NCBI RefSeq assembly: GCF_027594545.1
Contig: NZ_CP115160.1
Location: 124,001 to 188,000, forward strand
Direction: 5' to 3'
Source: Algoriphagus sp. TR-M9
Lineage (GTDB): Bacteria > Bacteroidota > Bacteroidia > Cytophagales > Cyclobacteriaceae
Length of the DNA: 64,000 nucleotides
In this document: positions 43,973-53,089 of the stretch, one piece after another
Numbering within the stretch: position 1 is the stretch's first letter
Layout: every line of letters starts with the position of its first letter
The notes under the pieces: generated by a model
What the model saw: the letters and a program-made list of their open reading frames with translations, nothing else
Databases searched by the model: none
What the model was told of the DNA's origin: nothing
Position numbers and translations under genes: made by a program

Positions 43973-44353
43973 TTATTTGACGGCTATGCAGGATATTTCC
44001 ACGTTTACGTTTTTGGGAAGCTTGCTGACTTCTACTGTTTCCCGTGCTGGTGGGTTCGCTTTGAAGTACTGTCCATAAGCTTCATTGATGGTACCAAACT
44101 CATCCATGCTTTTAATAAAGATGGTGCATTTTACAATATCGTGAAAGGTAAAATCTGCTGCCCGAAGTACGGCTTCCAGGTTTTTCATCACTGCATGGGT
44201 TTCCTCGGTGATATTCTCATTGATCAGTTCTCCGGTATCTGCATCCAGCGCAATTTGTCCTGAGACATAAAGTGTGTTACCGGCTAAAACTGCCTGGGAA
44301 TAAGGCCCAATCGGCTCCGGAGCTTCTCGGGTATAGATGATTTGATTTGCCAT
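43973..44353 (-). CDS. ridA: RidA family enamine/imine deaminase
   Basis: 126 residues from the ATG at 44353 (MANQIIYTREAPEPIGPYSQAV); an upstream in-frame ATG at 44371 is poorer. The Rid trimer signatures are YSQAV, LYVSGQIALDADTGE and the C-terminal NVEISCIAVK. RidA hydrolyses reactive 2-aminoacrylate released by PLP enzymes. A TACTTGA-type heptamer repeat lies 9-20 bases upstream in the leader. Between mazG and the membrane protein on the same strand. Confidence 0.93.
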   Translation of the reverse strand: MANQIIYTREAPEPIGPYSQAVLAGNTLYVSGQIALDADTGELINENITEETHAVMKNLEAVLRAADFTFHDIVKCTIFIKSMDEFGTINEAYGQYFKANPPARETVEVSKLPKNVNVEISCIAVK

Positions 44354-44361
44354 AATATTTT

Positions 44362-44373
44362 CAAGTATCAAGT
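44362..44373. repeat. Heptamer repeat upstream of ridA
   Basis: CAAGTATCAAGT, about 1.5 units of the heptamer AAGTATC found in five copies at 31665. Confidence 0.6.
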
Positions 44374-44415
44374 TTTTAATATTAAGTCTAAAGAGGAACT
44401 TTTAGGTTTTTGATC

Positions 44416-45225
44416 TTAGCCTTCAGCTTTTGATTTCGCTTCATTCCAATACACATCCATCTCTGCCAAGGTCATTTCACTTAGTGTTTTCCCTGACTCC
44501 TTTGCCGCTGTTTCTAGGTATTGAAAGCGTTTGATGAATTTTTTATTGGTTCGTTCCAAAGCTTCCTCAGGATTGATGTCTATAAATCTCGCATAATTGA
44601 TCAGGGAAAATAACAGGTCTCCAAATTCTCCGCTGGCTTTCTCGGGATTGATTTCCTTTTCGCCTGTGGCATTGAACTCTTCTTTGAATTCCTGCATTTC
44701 CTCCTCTACTTTCTCCCAGACCTGGTTTTTTTCTTCCCAGTCAAATCCAACTCCACGCGCTTTTTCCTGAATCCGCATGGCTTTGATCAGTGCGGGGAGT
44801 GATTTTGGAACTCCTCCGAGCACGGATTTATTACCTTTCTCAGTGAGTTTTATTTTCTCCCAGTTTTGCTTCACAGCCTCCTCGTCTTCTGCATTGGTAT
44901 CAGCATAAATATGGGGATGGCGCCTGATAAGTTTTTCGCAAAGGGCATTGATCATGGTGGTCACGTCGAAATTACCTTCCTCAGACCCGATTTTGGCATA
45001 AAATACAATGTGCAATAAAATATCGCCCAATTCTTTTTTGATCTCTTCGGGGTTTCCATCGAGAATGGCGTCTGATAATTCAAAGGTCTCTTCTATGGTC
45101 AAATGTCTGAGACTTTCAGTCGTTTGCTTTTTGTCCCAGGGACACTGAGCCCGAAGCTCATCCATGATGGTCAATAATCGATCAAATGCAGCCAATTGCT
45201 CGGCTCGGGTACTCAAATTTGTCAT
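44416..45225 (-). CDS. mazG: Nucleoside triphosphate pyrophosphohydrolase MazG
   Basis: 269 residues, the usual two-domain MazG. The first domain has LTIEETFELSDAI and KKELGDILLHIVFYAKI (metal Glu/Asp set), and the second KVEEEMQEFKEEF and GEFGDLLFSLINYAR. It hydrolyses (d)NTPs to monophosphates and may clean the nucleotide pool. It shares a divergent palindromic promoter region (45274-45291) with the small membrane protein gene. Confidence 0.94.
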   Translation of the reverse strand: MTNLSTRAEQLAAFDRLLTIMDELRAQCPWDKKQTTESLRHLTIEETFELSDAILDGNPEEIKKELGDILLHIVFYAKIGSEEGNFDVTTMINALCEKLIRRHPHIYADTNAEDEEAVKQNWEKIKLTEKGNKSVLGGVPKSLPALIKAMRIQEKARGVGFDWEEKNQVWEKVEEEMQEFKEEFNATGEKEINPEKASGEFGDLLFSLINYARFIDINPEEALERTNKKFIKRFQYLETAAKESGKTLSEMTLAEMDVYWNEAKSKAEG

Positions 45226-45273
45226 GGGTCAGGAAACTATGCTGGAATTGTGGACGTTTTCGAAGTAAAGCTT

Positions 45274-45291
45274 TAAATTTGCGCAAATTTA
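45274..45291. promoter_or_regulatory. Perfect 18-bp palindrome holding two divergent -7 elements
   Basis: TAAATTTGCGCAAATTTA reads the same on both strands; each half is a perfect TAnnTTTG (45274-45281 on plus, 45284-45291 on minus). It lies 6 bases upstream of the ATG at 45298 and 66 bases upstream of mazG. Confidence 0.6.
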
Positions 45292-45297
45292 TCCGTT

Positions 45298-45528
45298 ATG
45301 ACAACCGTATTTCTAACACTTGGTTTTGTTGCTTTATTCTTCATTTTGATGTCGGTAAGGCTTCTATTCCTCAAAAACGGCGAATTCAAGGGGACCTGTG
45401 CTTCGCAAAGTCCTTTTCTCAATAAAGAAGGAACTACCTGTGGGTATTGTGGGAAAACTGTGGATGCTGACAGCAGCTGCGGAAATCCCGACAATGAAGT
45501 CGATAAGGTTATGGCAAAATTCAAGTGA
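45298..45528 (+). CDS. Small four-Cys membrane protein (NqrM-like architecture)
   Basis: 76 residues. One N-terminal membrane helix (about 3-25), a short basic link, then GEFKGTCASQ, CGYCGK and a final Cys (SSCGN), four Cys in all. This layout (one helix, then four Cys) matches NqrM/DUF539, a Na+-NQR maturation factor, but the similarity is architectural and I cannot claim the family. An alternative is a generic membrane zinc/iron protein. It lies 49 bases upstream of glmM, which has a GTG start. Confidence 0.75.
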   Translation: MTTVFLTLGFVALFFILMSVRLLFLKNGEFKGTCASQSPFLNKEGTTCGYCGKTVDADSSCGNPDNEVDKVMAKFK

Positions 45529-45577
45529 GTTTAGCCCCTGTTTCAAGAATCTGTTTTTCACATAATCAATTATTTAA

Positions 45578-46972
45578 GTGTCTCTAATTAAATCTATCTC
45601 TGGTATCAGAGGTACTATCGGAGGTAAATCCGGCGATGGATTGACTCCCGTTGACATTGTTAAGTTCGCATCAGCTTATGGAGCCTGGGTCATAGAAACT
45701 ACCCATAACCCTAAAGTAGTAATAGGGAGAGATGCTCGCCTATCCGGTGAAATGGTGTCTGGGCTGGTGTCTGCTACGCTTCAAGGTTTGGGAATAGATG
45801 TGATAGATTTGGGTCTGAGTACCACCCCTACTGTAGAATTTGCAGTTCCTCTCGAGAAAGCCGGAGGAGGGATCATTCTGACCGCCAGCCATAATCCCAT
45901 CCAATGGAATGCACTGAAACTTTTGAACTCCCGGGGTGAATTTATCTCAGACGTGGAGGGTAAGAGCATTCTGGAAAAAGCAGAGCAGGAAGACTTTACA
46001 TTTGCAGAAGTAAAAAAGCTAGGTTCTTATACTCAAATCGATGATTACATAGACCGGCATATTCAGCATGTTTTGGATCTGGAATTGGTGGATGTAGAAG
46101 CTATCAGTGCCAGGAATTTCAAAGTAGTAGTAGATGCTGTGAACTCCACGGGCGGGATCGCAGTGCCAAAACTGCTAAGGGCACTAGGGGTGAATGATAT
46201 TGAAGAGATGTTTTGTACCCCTGATGGTCATTTTCCTCACAATCCTGAGCCACTTCCGGAAAACCTCCGTGACATTTCCAGTAAGTTGGAGCGGGGCAAT
46301 TTTGATTTAGGTATAGTCGTGGATCCAGATGTGGATAGACTGGCTTTTATCAATGAAGATGGATCAGCCTTTGGGGAAGAATACACCCTGGTCGCAGTGG
46401 CAGATTATGTGCTTTCTAAAACCCCAGGAAATACCGTTTCCAATCTTAGTTCAACTCGCGCACTTCGCGATGTGACGGAAAAAAGACAAGGCCAATACAC
46501 GGCGGCGGCTGTAGGTGAAGTGAATGTAGTGAACCAGATGAAAGCAGTGGATGCAGTGATCGGCGGAGAAGGAAATGGAGGGATTATTTACCCTACCTCT
46601 CATTATGGTCGTGATGCCTTGGTGGGTATAGGTCTTTTCTTAACCCATTTGGCAAACTTCGGCAAGTCAATTTCAAGGCTTCGCGCTACCTATCCCAACT
46701 ATCATATTTCCAAAAACAAAATTGAGCTCACTCCGGAAATTGACGTAGATCGGATTTTGGATGAGATCAAAAGCAAATACAAGAGCCATCCTATCAATGA
46801 TATTGATGGTGTCAAAATCGAGTTTGAGAAGGAATGGGTGCATTTGAGAAAATCAAATACGGAGCCGATAATCCGAATCTATTCCGAGTCCGAATCTGAG
46901 GCTACTGCGGAGCATTTGGCCCAAAAGCTGATTGCTGATATCAAAGAAGTGGTGAATGCTTCCATGATTTAA
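45578..46972 (+). CDS. glmM: Phosphoglucosamine mutase
   Basis: 464 residues, GTG start (MSLIKSISGIRGTIGG). Active-site serine in LTASHNPIQWNALKL (about 102-116), metal loop DPDVDRLAFI, and sugar-binding GEGNGG are present. It converts glucosamine 6-phosphate to 1-phosphate for UDP-GlcNAc. The choice between GlmM and PMM/PGM is not absolute: the ISGIRGTIGG start is typical of this Bacteroidota family. Confidence 0.88.
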   Translation: MSLIKSISGIRGTIGGKSGDGLTPVDIVKFASAYGAWVIETTHNPKVVIGRDARLSGEMVSGLVSATLQGLGIDVIDLGLSTTPTVEFAVPLEKAGGGIILTASHNPIQWNALKLLNSRGEFISDVEGKSILEKAEQEDFTFAEVKKLGSYTQIDDYIDRHIQHVLDLELVDVEAISARNFKVVVDAVNSTGGIAVPKLLRALGVNDIEEMFCTPDGHFPHNPEPLPENLRDISSKLERGNFDLGIVVDPDVDRLAFINEDGSAFGEEYTLVAVADYVLSKTPGNTVSNLSSTRALRDVTEKRQGQYTAAAVGEVNVVNQMKAVDAVIGGEGNGGIIYPTSHYGRDALVGIGLFLTHLANFGKSISRLRATYPNYHISKNKIELTPEIDVDRILDEIKSKYKSHPINDIDGVKIEFEKEWVHLRKSNTEPIIRIYSESESEATAEHLAQKLIADIKEVVNASMI

Positions 46973-47138
46973 GCTCAGCAGATTTAGAAAATCTATAGCT
47001 GCTTTTCAGGTAGGAAAGCAAAATTAGCATTGAGGCTACTTCGGTCACCGGCCTTCTGGCTAGCCGACCAAAAGAAAATGATTATTGGCATATTTGCGGG
47101 TAATCAAAGTAAAGAATATACAACCCAACACGAGTACA

Positions 47139-48281
47139 ATGAAAGTTTATTTAGACAATGCAGCCACCACTGCCATGGATGATCGGGTTATTGACGCGAT
47201 GATTCCATTTATGAAAAATCATTACGGCAATCCTTCTTCTGTACATAGTTTTGGTAGGGAGGTGCGAACTGCCATAGAGAGATCACGTAAGAAAGTGGCT
47301 GAATTGCTGAATGTAACTCCTGCCGAGATTTTCTTCACTTCAGGTGGTACAGAAGCAGACAATACCGCTTTGGTATGCGGAATAGAAAGTCATGGTATTA
47401 AACATGCGATCACTTCACCACTGGAGCACCATGCTGTACTTCATACTTTGGAAGTATGTGAGAAAAAGGGCCATATCAAGCTCAGTATTTTGGATGTAAA
47501 TGAAAAGGGCGAGATCGACATGGGGCAATTGGAAGAGTTGCTAAAAGTAAATCCAAACAGCCTAGTGTCTTTGATGCATGCAAATAACGAGATTGGCAAT
47601 TTGAATGATCTGAATCACATCGGGTCACTTGCTAAAGAATACGGTGCATTTTTCCATTCAGATACCGTGCAGACCATGGGGCATTATGTTCACGATCTGA
47701 AATCTCTTCCAGTGGATGCGATTGTAGCTGGGGGGCATAAATTCCATGGGCCAAAAGGATCCGGTTTTCTATATGTGAAAAAGGACAAGAAAATCCATCC
47801 ATTAATTCATGGAGGTGCGCAGGAGAGAAATATGCGTGGAGGAACGGAGAATGTGATCGGTATTATCGGCATCGCAAAAGCTTTGGAAATTGCCTACGAA
47901 GACATGGCTGAGCACCAACTTCATGTAGAGTCCATCAAAAAGCACTTCATCCAAAGCCTGGTGCAGGAAATTCCTGGAGTTGAATTCAATGGACTTTCGG
48001 CTGACCTAGATAAGAGCTTATACACAGTTCTCAGTGTAAGCTTACCACCATCGGAAGCAAACAGCGGTATGTTGCTTTTCAATCTTGATTTGGAAGGCAT
48101 TTCAGCTTCAGGAGGATCGGCTTGCAGCTCAGGAGCCACCGTGGGTTCCCATGTGCTGAGAGCAATCAATCACACGCCAGAGCGAGATTCAGTTCGATTC
48201 TCATTCAGCCGATTTAATACCATAGAGGAAGTAGATTATACAGTCGGGAAATTGAAAGAACTTTACGCTGTAGAAGCATAA
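47139..48281 (+). CDS. Cysteine desulfurase (NifS/IscS type)
   Basis: 380 residues from the ATG at 47139 (MKVYLDNAATT); the frame extends 18 codons upstream without conserved features. PLP-lysine in AGGHKFHGPKG, FTSGGTEADN, and the catalytic-Cys loop SGGSACSSGA near residue 325. It supplies sulfur for Fe-S clusters or tRNA thiolation. No iscU or suf genes are adjacent. A terminator follows at 48287-48317. Confidence 0.93.
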   Translation: MKVYLDNAATTAMDDRVIDAMIPFMKNHYGNPSSVHSFGREVRTAIERSRKKVAELLNVTPAEIFFTSGGTEADNTALVCGIESHGIKHAITSPLEHHAVLHTLEVCEKKGHIKLSILDVNEKGEIDMGQLEELLKVNPNSLVSLMHANNEIGNLNDLNHIGSLAKEYGAFFHSDTVQTMGHYVHDLKSLPVDAIVAGGHKFHGPKGSGFLYVKKDKKIHPLIHGGAQERNMRGGTENVIGIIGIAKALEIAYEDMAEHQLHVESIKKHFIQSLVQEIPGVEFNGLSADLDKSLYTVLSVSLPPSEANSGMLLFNLDLEGISASGGSACSSGATVGSHVLRAINHTPERDSVRFSFSRFNTIEEVDYTVGKLKELYAVEA

Positions 48282-48286
48282 TATAC

Positions 48287-48317
48287 AAAAAAGGGAGCTC
48301 AGAAGGCTCCTTTTTTT
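48287..48317. terminator. Terminator after the cysteine desulfurase gene
   Basis: Stem around GGGAGC / GCTCCT with flanking A and T runs. Confidence 0.7.
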
Positions 48318-48349
48318 GTTTGCTTTTAGCCTTCAGATTTTCAGAATTC

Positions 48350-49093
48350 TCACTTTCCTGTATATCCAATCGCATAAGGAGTCCAAATCTCATAAATAGG
48401 ATCGCCTTTGGAGCTGAGACCGCTGTGGTGCCATTCTCCGTCTTTGACTTCGAAATTGAAATCCAGGCTGGCTCCCACACGACTATCATCACGTGAAAAG
48501 AAGGTGATGTTTTCTATGTATTTTCCATCTTTGGCAGTGTAAGTGCCTCCTCCAGTACCGGAGAATTCCTTGGTTTCGGAGTTGAAAGCGATCCACTGAA
48601 ATCTTCCTCCGCTCAGGATTTTAACTGTTCTTCTTGCTCCTGGGGTAGATCTGGAGATTTCTTCACCACGTTTCCTACCAGTGATTACCCAGTTTCCGGT
48701 AAGGTCATCCTTCACATCAGAAACTTTTTCCCAGATTTCTACGAGCATTTTCCCATTGATCTCCGAGGAGATGACCATCTTCCCGTTTACCCAGTCCAGC
48801 TTGTATTTATTGGTGGTTCCTACTTGAAATGGATCCAGGGTAAAAAAGTCCAAGGTCTCCTGGTATTTTCCTTCCTCAAGTGAAAATGGCCCTCCTCCTG
48901 CACTTACAAAGTGGTCGTCAGCGACTCGCTTTGCGCCAAAGGCAAAGTAGTCGTCCTGATAGATTTTGATGTATTCCATATCTTTAACCTCTTGCCCGTC
49001 TTGATGGGTGAGCCTCCATGAACCTTCCAGGTTTTGCGCAATCGCTAAATTGAAACTTAAAAATGCGGTGAATAGTAAGAGTAAAGCTTTCAT
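48350..49093 (-). CDS. Exported protein with two lipocalin-like repeats
   Basis: 247 residues. Signal peptide (about 1-19, ending NLAIAQ). Two similar ~105-residue units: the first begins LEGSWRLTHQDGQE and ends VEIWEKV, the second begins LTGNWVITGRKRGE and ends YEIWTPY. Shared landmarks in order are G-W near the start, a Gly-rich centre (SAGGGPF and SGTGGGTY), EGKYQE/DGKYIE, and EIW at the end. This suggests an internal duplication of a DUF4488/lipocalin-like beta barrel. Ligand unknown. Confidence 0.8.
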   Translation of the reverse strand: MKALLLLFTAFLSFNLAIAQNLEGSWRLTHQDGQEVKDMEYIKIYQDDYFAFGAKRVADDHFVSAGGGPFSLEEGKYQETLDFFTLDPFQVGTTNKYKLDWVNGKMVISSEINGKMLVEIWEKVSDVKDDLTGNWVITGRKRGEEISRSTPGARRTVKILSGGRFQWIAFNSETKEFSGTGGGTYTAKDGKYIENITFFSRDDSRVGASLDFNFEVKDGEWHHSGLSSKGDPIYEIWTPYAIGYTGK

Positions 49094-49197
49094 GATTACA
49101 GGAGATTTATTGTTCTATTAAATTCAGGAAGTTTCTGCAGAAAACCAATGCTTTGTTTATGTTGTGGTTTAGATTCCTTTTGAACAGAGAAAATCAG

Positions 49198-49530
49198 ATG
49201 GTGAAGACATTTATATTGGGAGAATCTAAGCAGCAAGTGCTGGAGATGCTTTCCGAAAAATCAATTCATAAGATCCACTTAGACCAAAAGGTCATTGCCT
49301 TGGTGAGATCAAATGAGACTTTTCTCGCATTTCAATCTGAGTGCCCACATCGAGGAGCTTCCCTTTTTCAGGGAAGGTTAACCGAGACAAACGAAATAGT
49401 TTGCCCCATGCATGAATATAGATTTGATTTGAAGACTGGGAAATTGAAGGTCGGCTCTTGTGGGGATTTAGAGACTTATCCCACAGAACTCACGGAGAAC
49501 GGACTGAAAATCTCCATTTTTCCCACTTAA
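49198..49530 (+). CDS. Rieske [2Fe-2S] protein
   Basis: 110 residues from the ATG at 49198 (MVKTFILGE); an upstream frame adds 15 unlikely residues. Cluster ligands are CPHRG and CPMHEYRF, the C-x-H and C-x2-H of Rieske ferredoxins of the NirD/BphF type. Soluble, no signal peptide. It could be an electron carrier for an oxygenase, but none is adjacent. Confidence 0.9.
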   Translation: MVKTFILGESKQQVLEMLSEKSIHKIHLDQKVIALVRSNETFLAFQSECPHRGASLFQGRLTETNEIVCPMHEYRFDLKTGKLKVGSCGDLETYPTELTENGLKISIFPT

Positions 49531-49557
49531 ATTCCATTTGCCGATGATCAAGTTTTG

Positions 49558-49572
49558 TACTTGATACTTGAT
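49558..49572. repeat. Heptamer repeat upstream of the permease gene
   Basis: TACTTGATACTTGAT, two units of the heptamer found at 31665 (opposite strand), 43 bases before the ATG at 49615. Confidence 0.7.
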
Positions 49573-49614
49573 TTTTCTCCCTACTTTATACCTTCATTCA
49601 CCTAATTCTACATT

Positions 49615-50886
49615 ATGCTTAAGCGAGGGATCCGCAGATGGGATCTGGTTTTTTTGATTATCAATTCTGTCATAGGAGCAGGTATTTTTGGCCTTCCGGC
49701 CAAAGCTTTTGCTCTTTCGGGTCCTTATTCCTTGCTGGCTTTTGGAGTTTGTGCCGTAGTGATGCTAGTGCTGATTCTGGTATTTATGGAGGTGAGTTCG
49801 CGTTTTGATAGAACCGGCGGACCGTACCTTTACATTAAGGAAGCTTTTGGCAATATTCCCGCTTTCGCTGTGGGTTGGGTGCTGATGCTAACTCGGCTTT
49901 TTAGCTATGCTACCTTGGTCAATTTGCTGGTCATTTACATGTCCTTTTTCTCTCCTGTTTTTCAGGAAGAATGGTTGAGAATTTTGATGATCGTAGGAAT
50001 CACAGGGGTTTTAACTGGGATTAATCTGCTTGGGATTAAAGACTCCACACGTACTACCAATTTGCTGACCATTTCTAAGTTGGTGCCGTTATCCCTGTTC
50101 ATTTTAGTAGGCCTATTCTTTCTGAGCGGAGAGGCTTTTGATTTCAGTTCACCCCCAGAGATGCCTGAGTTTGCAAACTCTGCTTTGTTGCTGATTTTTG
50201 CTTTTGGGGGATTTGAGGCTGGATTGGTGATCTCAGGAGAGGTGGAGAACCCGCGTAAAAACCTTCCCTTTGCGCTGATGACTGGAGCGCTGATAATTAC
50301 AGTTTTCTATGTGTTAATTCAGGTTGTTGCAATCGGGACACTTCCTGATTTGGCTACTTCAGATAAGCCTTTGGCAGATGCAGCATCCCGAATTATGGGT
50401 TATGGTGGAGGCTTATTTATTACGATTGGTGCGATAGTTTCGATTTTGGGAACCTTGAATGTTCAGATTCTGAGTGGCTCCAGGCTGCCCTTTGCGCTCA
50501 GCGAATCCAAGCAATTCCCAAAGATCTTTTCCTTTGTTCATCCCCGATTTCGTACGCCAACAGTAGCAGTTATATTCTTTGCCATTCTGATTATCATCGT
50601 GGCCACAGTCTGGGATTTTATGGGTTCGCTGGCGATCTCTGTCATCGCAAGATTGCTGATTTACCTCTTGGTTTGCGGAGCTTTGATTCGCTTGCGCAAA
50701 AGTCAGCCTGATGCAGATTACTACAAGTTAAAGTTTGGAATCCCACTTGCGATTGCTGGAATGGCCGCTACTATCTGGCTTTTGAGTAGCACTCAACTAG
50801 AAGAAATAACGGACATGGCACTTTGGACTGGGTTAGGCTTTGTGATTTACGGAGTGCATAAGGTTTTTTCGAAGAGAACTACTTAA
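49615..50886 (+). CDS. APC-family amino acid permease
   Basis: 423 residues, about 12 membrane helices. FLIINSVIGAGIFGLPAKAF carries the unwound-helix GAGIF substrate motif; FAFGGFEAGLVISGEVENP is the sixth-helix region. It exchanges or imports amino acids. Substrate not readable. Confidence 0.9.
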   Translation: MLKRGIRRWDLVFLIINSVIGAGIFGLPAKAFALSGPYSLLAFGVCAVVMLVLILVFMEVSSRFDRTGGPYLYIKEAFGNIPAFAVGWVLMLTRLFSYATLVNLLVIYMSFFSPVFQEEWLRILMIVGITGVLTGINLLGIKDSTRTTNLLTISKLVPLSLFILVGLFFLSGEAFDFSSPPEMPEFANSALLLIFAFGGFEAGLVISGEVENPRKNLPFALMTGALIITVFYVLIQVVAIGTLPDLATSDKPLADAASRIMGYGGGLFITIGAIVSILGTLNVQILSGSRLPFALSESKQFPKIFSFVHPRFRTPTVAVIFFAILIIIVATVWDFMGSLAISVIARLLIYLLVCGALIRLRKSQPDADYYKLKFGIPLAIAGMAATIWLLSSTQLEEITDMALWTGLGFVIYGVHKVFSKRTT

Positions 50887-50968
50887 GGGAATGGTTGCTT
50901 GGGGACATGGTTTTTTCCTTCGCGAGTAATTGCCGATATTTTGCATATAAACCCAGCTCAATCTATTC

Positions 50969-53089
50969 ATGAAACTTCTACTCAAAGTTGTCTTTGGCTC
51001 ACTCTTACTTTTTTCTGCCTGTCAGCCCAAAACAGCCGAAATCGATTATACCGATTGGTCTCATTATGGAGGTCCGGCGGATGGTTCTCGATATTCGGCA
51101 TTGACTCAAATCAACAAAGAAAATGTCTCCCAACTCGAAGTGGCCTGGACCTACAAAACCGGTGATGCCACTGCCAGTTCTCAGATTCAATGTCAGCCGA
51201 TTGTGGTGAATGGTCTGCTTTATGGCTCTACTCCCAAGTTGAATGTGTTTGCTTTGAATGCTTCAACAGGTGAAGAAGTCTGGAGATTCGATCCATTTCA
51301 GGTGCTGGGAGGAGAGAATTCCTGGGCTGGCACCAATCGTGGGGTGAGTTACTGGGAAGATGGCGATGATAAGCGGATTCTCTTTGGAGCTGGGAATTGG
51401 TTGATGGCAGTGGATGCAGAGACAGGTGAGCCGATTCTGAGTTTTGGAGATGAGGGGAAAGTCGATCTTCGCAAAGGATTGGATACCGAGAGGGAGGATT
51501 TTATGATCGTAGCCAATGCTCCTGGAGTGGTCTATGGGGATTTGCTGATCATAGGAATGCGACTATCCGAAGGCTTGGATGCTGCGCCTGGTCATATCCG
51601 TGCTTACAATATCAGAACTGGGAAGCGGGAATGGATTTTTCATACCATTCCTCAGGAAGGCGAACCAGCCTATGAGACTTGGGATCCGGCTACTATCAAA
51701 CAGATTGGCGGTGCCAATAACTGGGCTGGAATGACCGTGGATCAGGAGCGAGGGATTGTCTTTGTGCCCACTGGGTCGGCTACCTATGATTTTTGGGGTG
51801 GCTATCGCAAAGGAGATAATCTCTATGCTAATTCCCTGATTGCATTAGATGCTCAAACGGGAGAACGTATTTGGCACTTTCAGGCTGTGCACCATGATGT
51901 CTGGGATCGGGATTTTCCTGCAAACCCTAATCTGATTAGAATTCAAAAAGACGGGAAATGGATAGATGCAGTGGCCCAGATTTCCAAGCAAGGAATGACG
52001 TATGTTTTTGATCGTGCCACTGGAGAGCCTGTCTGGCCTATTGTGGAAACTGTAGTTACGCAATCTGTCATGCCTGGTGAGTTCACATCTCCAACTCAAC
52101 CCATTCCTACTTTGCCGAAGCCATTTATGAATATGGTGTTTGATGAATCCAGTATTCTGAGCCTTAAGCCAGAATGGGAAGCCGATATCAGAAATCAACT
52201 TGAAGGAGCGATCTATGGTGATACTTGGGCACCACCTCACCCGGAGAAACCCATCGTACTTTTCCCCGGAATGGACGGAGGTGGAGAATGGGGCGGAGCT
52301 TCCTTTGATCCTGAAACGCAGACTTTCTACGTAAATGCCAATCAGATTCCCTGGGTTATCGGAATGACTCCCAATGCAGATTTTGAAAATGTAGGCAAGT
52401 CTGTTTACACAAATTACTGTGGCAATTGCCATGGGCTAGATCGGAAAGGAAACTTGCCAACAATTCCGAGTTTGCTAGATGTGAAGGAGAAATTTACTTA
52501 TGATTCACTCGATCTTTTGCTTCGCAAAGGTAGAGGTGCGATGCCGGCTTTTGATCATATTTCTACGGAAAACAGAAAAGTGATCTTGGAGTATTTGCTG
52601 GACAAAGTACCAGACGAAGGGGATAAGCAGGAAATGGATGGAGGTAAAACCCAACTTTTTCCCCGCTACTATATGGATGGCTATAAAAAGTTGGTGACAA
52701 AAGATGGACTTTATGGATCAAATCCACCTTGGGGTCTTTTGACTGCGATCGATATGAGCACGGGCAAGAAAAAGTGGCAGGTCCCACTGGGAGAAATCGA
52801 TTCCCTCACTGCGCAGGGTTTTGCCCCCACAGGCACTGAAAACTACGGTGGGCCGGTGGTAACAGCGGGAGGAATACTTTTTATAGCTGCCACCAAGGAT
52901 GAGATGATCAGAGCTTTTGACAAGGAGACTGGTGAGGTCTTGTGGGAAGCGAAACTCCCCGCTTCTGGCCATGCTACTCCTGCAGTCTATGAAATGGATG
53001 GCAGGCAATTTCTTGTGATCGCATGCGGAGGAGGAAAAGGTACCAAAAGTGGAGACGCTTATGTTGCTTTTGCGCTACCTGAGCTGTAA
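50969..53089 (+). CDS. PQQ-dependent dehydrogenase with cytochrome c module
   Basis: 706 residues. Lipoprotein signal with lipobox LLFSAC (Cys18). Eight-bladed quinoprotein propeller: DWSHYGGPADGSRYSAL, ALNASTGEEVWRF, PTGSATYDFWGG, HHDVWDRDFPANP and related blades. A heme c motif CGNCH lies at 484-488, inside the chain, and propeller sequence resumes after it (LTAIDMSTGKKKWQV). Such enzymes oxidise sugars or alcohols in the periplasm and pass electrons on through the heme. No PQQ synthesis genes are here. Its 3' end abuts the DoxX gene. Confidence 0.92.
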   Translation: MKLLLKVVFGSLLLFSACQPKTAEIDYTDWSHYGGPADGSRYSALTQINKENVSQLEVAWTYKTGDATASSQIQCQPIVVNGLLYGSTPKLNVFALNASTGEEVWRFDPFQVLGGENSWAGTNRGVSYWEDGDDKRILFGAGNWLMAVDAETGEPILSFGDEGKVDLRKGLDTEREDFMIVANAPGVVYGDLLIIGMRLSEGLDAAPGHIRAYNIRTGKREWIFHTIPQEGEPAYETWDPATIKQIGGANNWAGMTVDQERGIVFVPTGSATYDFWGGYRKGDNLYANSLIALDAQTGERIWHFQAVHHDVWDRDFPANPNLIRIQKDGKWIDAVAQISKQGMTYVFDRATGEPVWPIVETVVTQSVMPGEFTSPTQPIPTLPKPFMNMVFDESSILSLKPEWEADIRNQLEGAIYGDTWAPPHPEKPIVLFPGMDGGGEWGGASFDPETQTFYVNANQIPWVIGMTPNADFENVGKSVYTNYCGNCHGLDRKGNLPTIPSLLDVKEKFTYDSLDLLLRKGRGAMPAFDHISTENRKVILEYLLDKVPDEGDKQEMDGGKTQLFPRYYMDGYKKLVTKDGLYGSNPPWGLLTAIDMSTGKKKWQVPLGEIDSLTAQGFAPTGTENYGGPVVTAGGILFIAATKDEMIRAFDKETGEVLWEAKLPASGHATPAVYEMDGRQFLVIACGGGKGTKSGDAYVAFALPEL

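Noticed and set aside
51845..52432. 195-codon minus-strand frame in the PQQ dehydrogenase gene
   Set aside because: Shadow of conserved quinoprotein codons.
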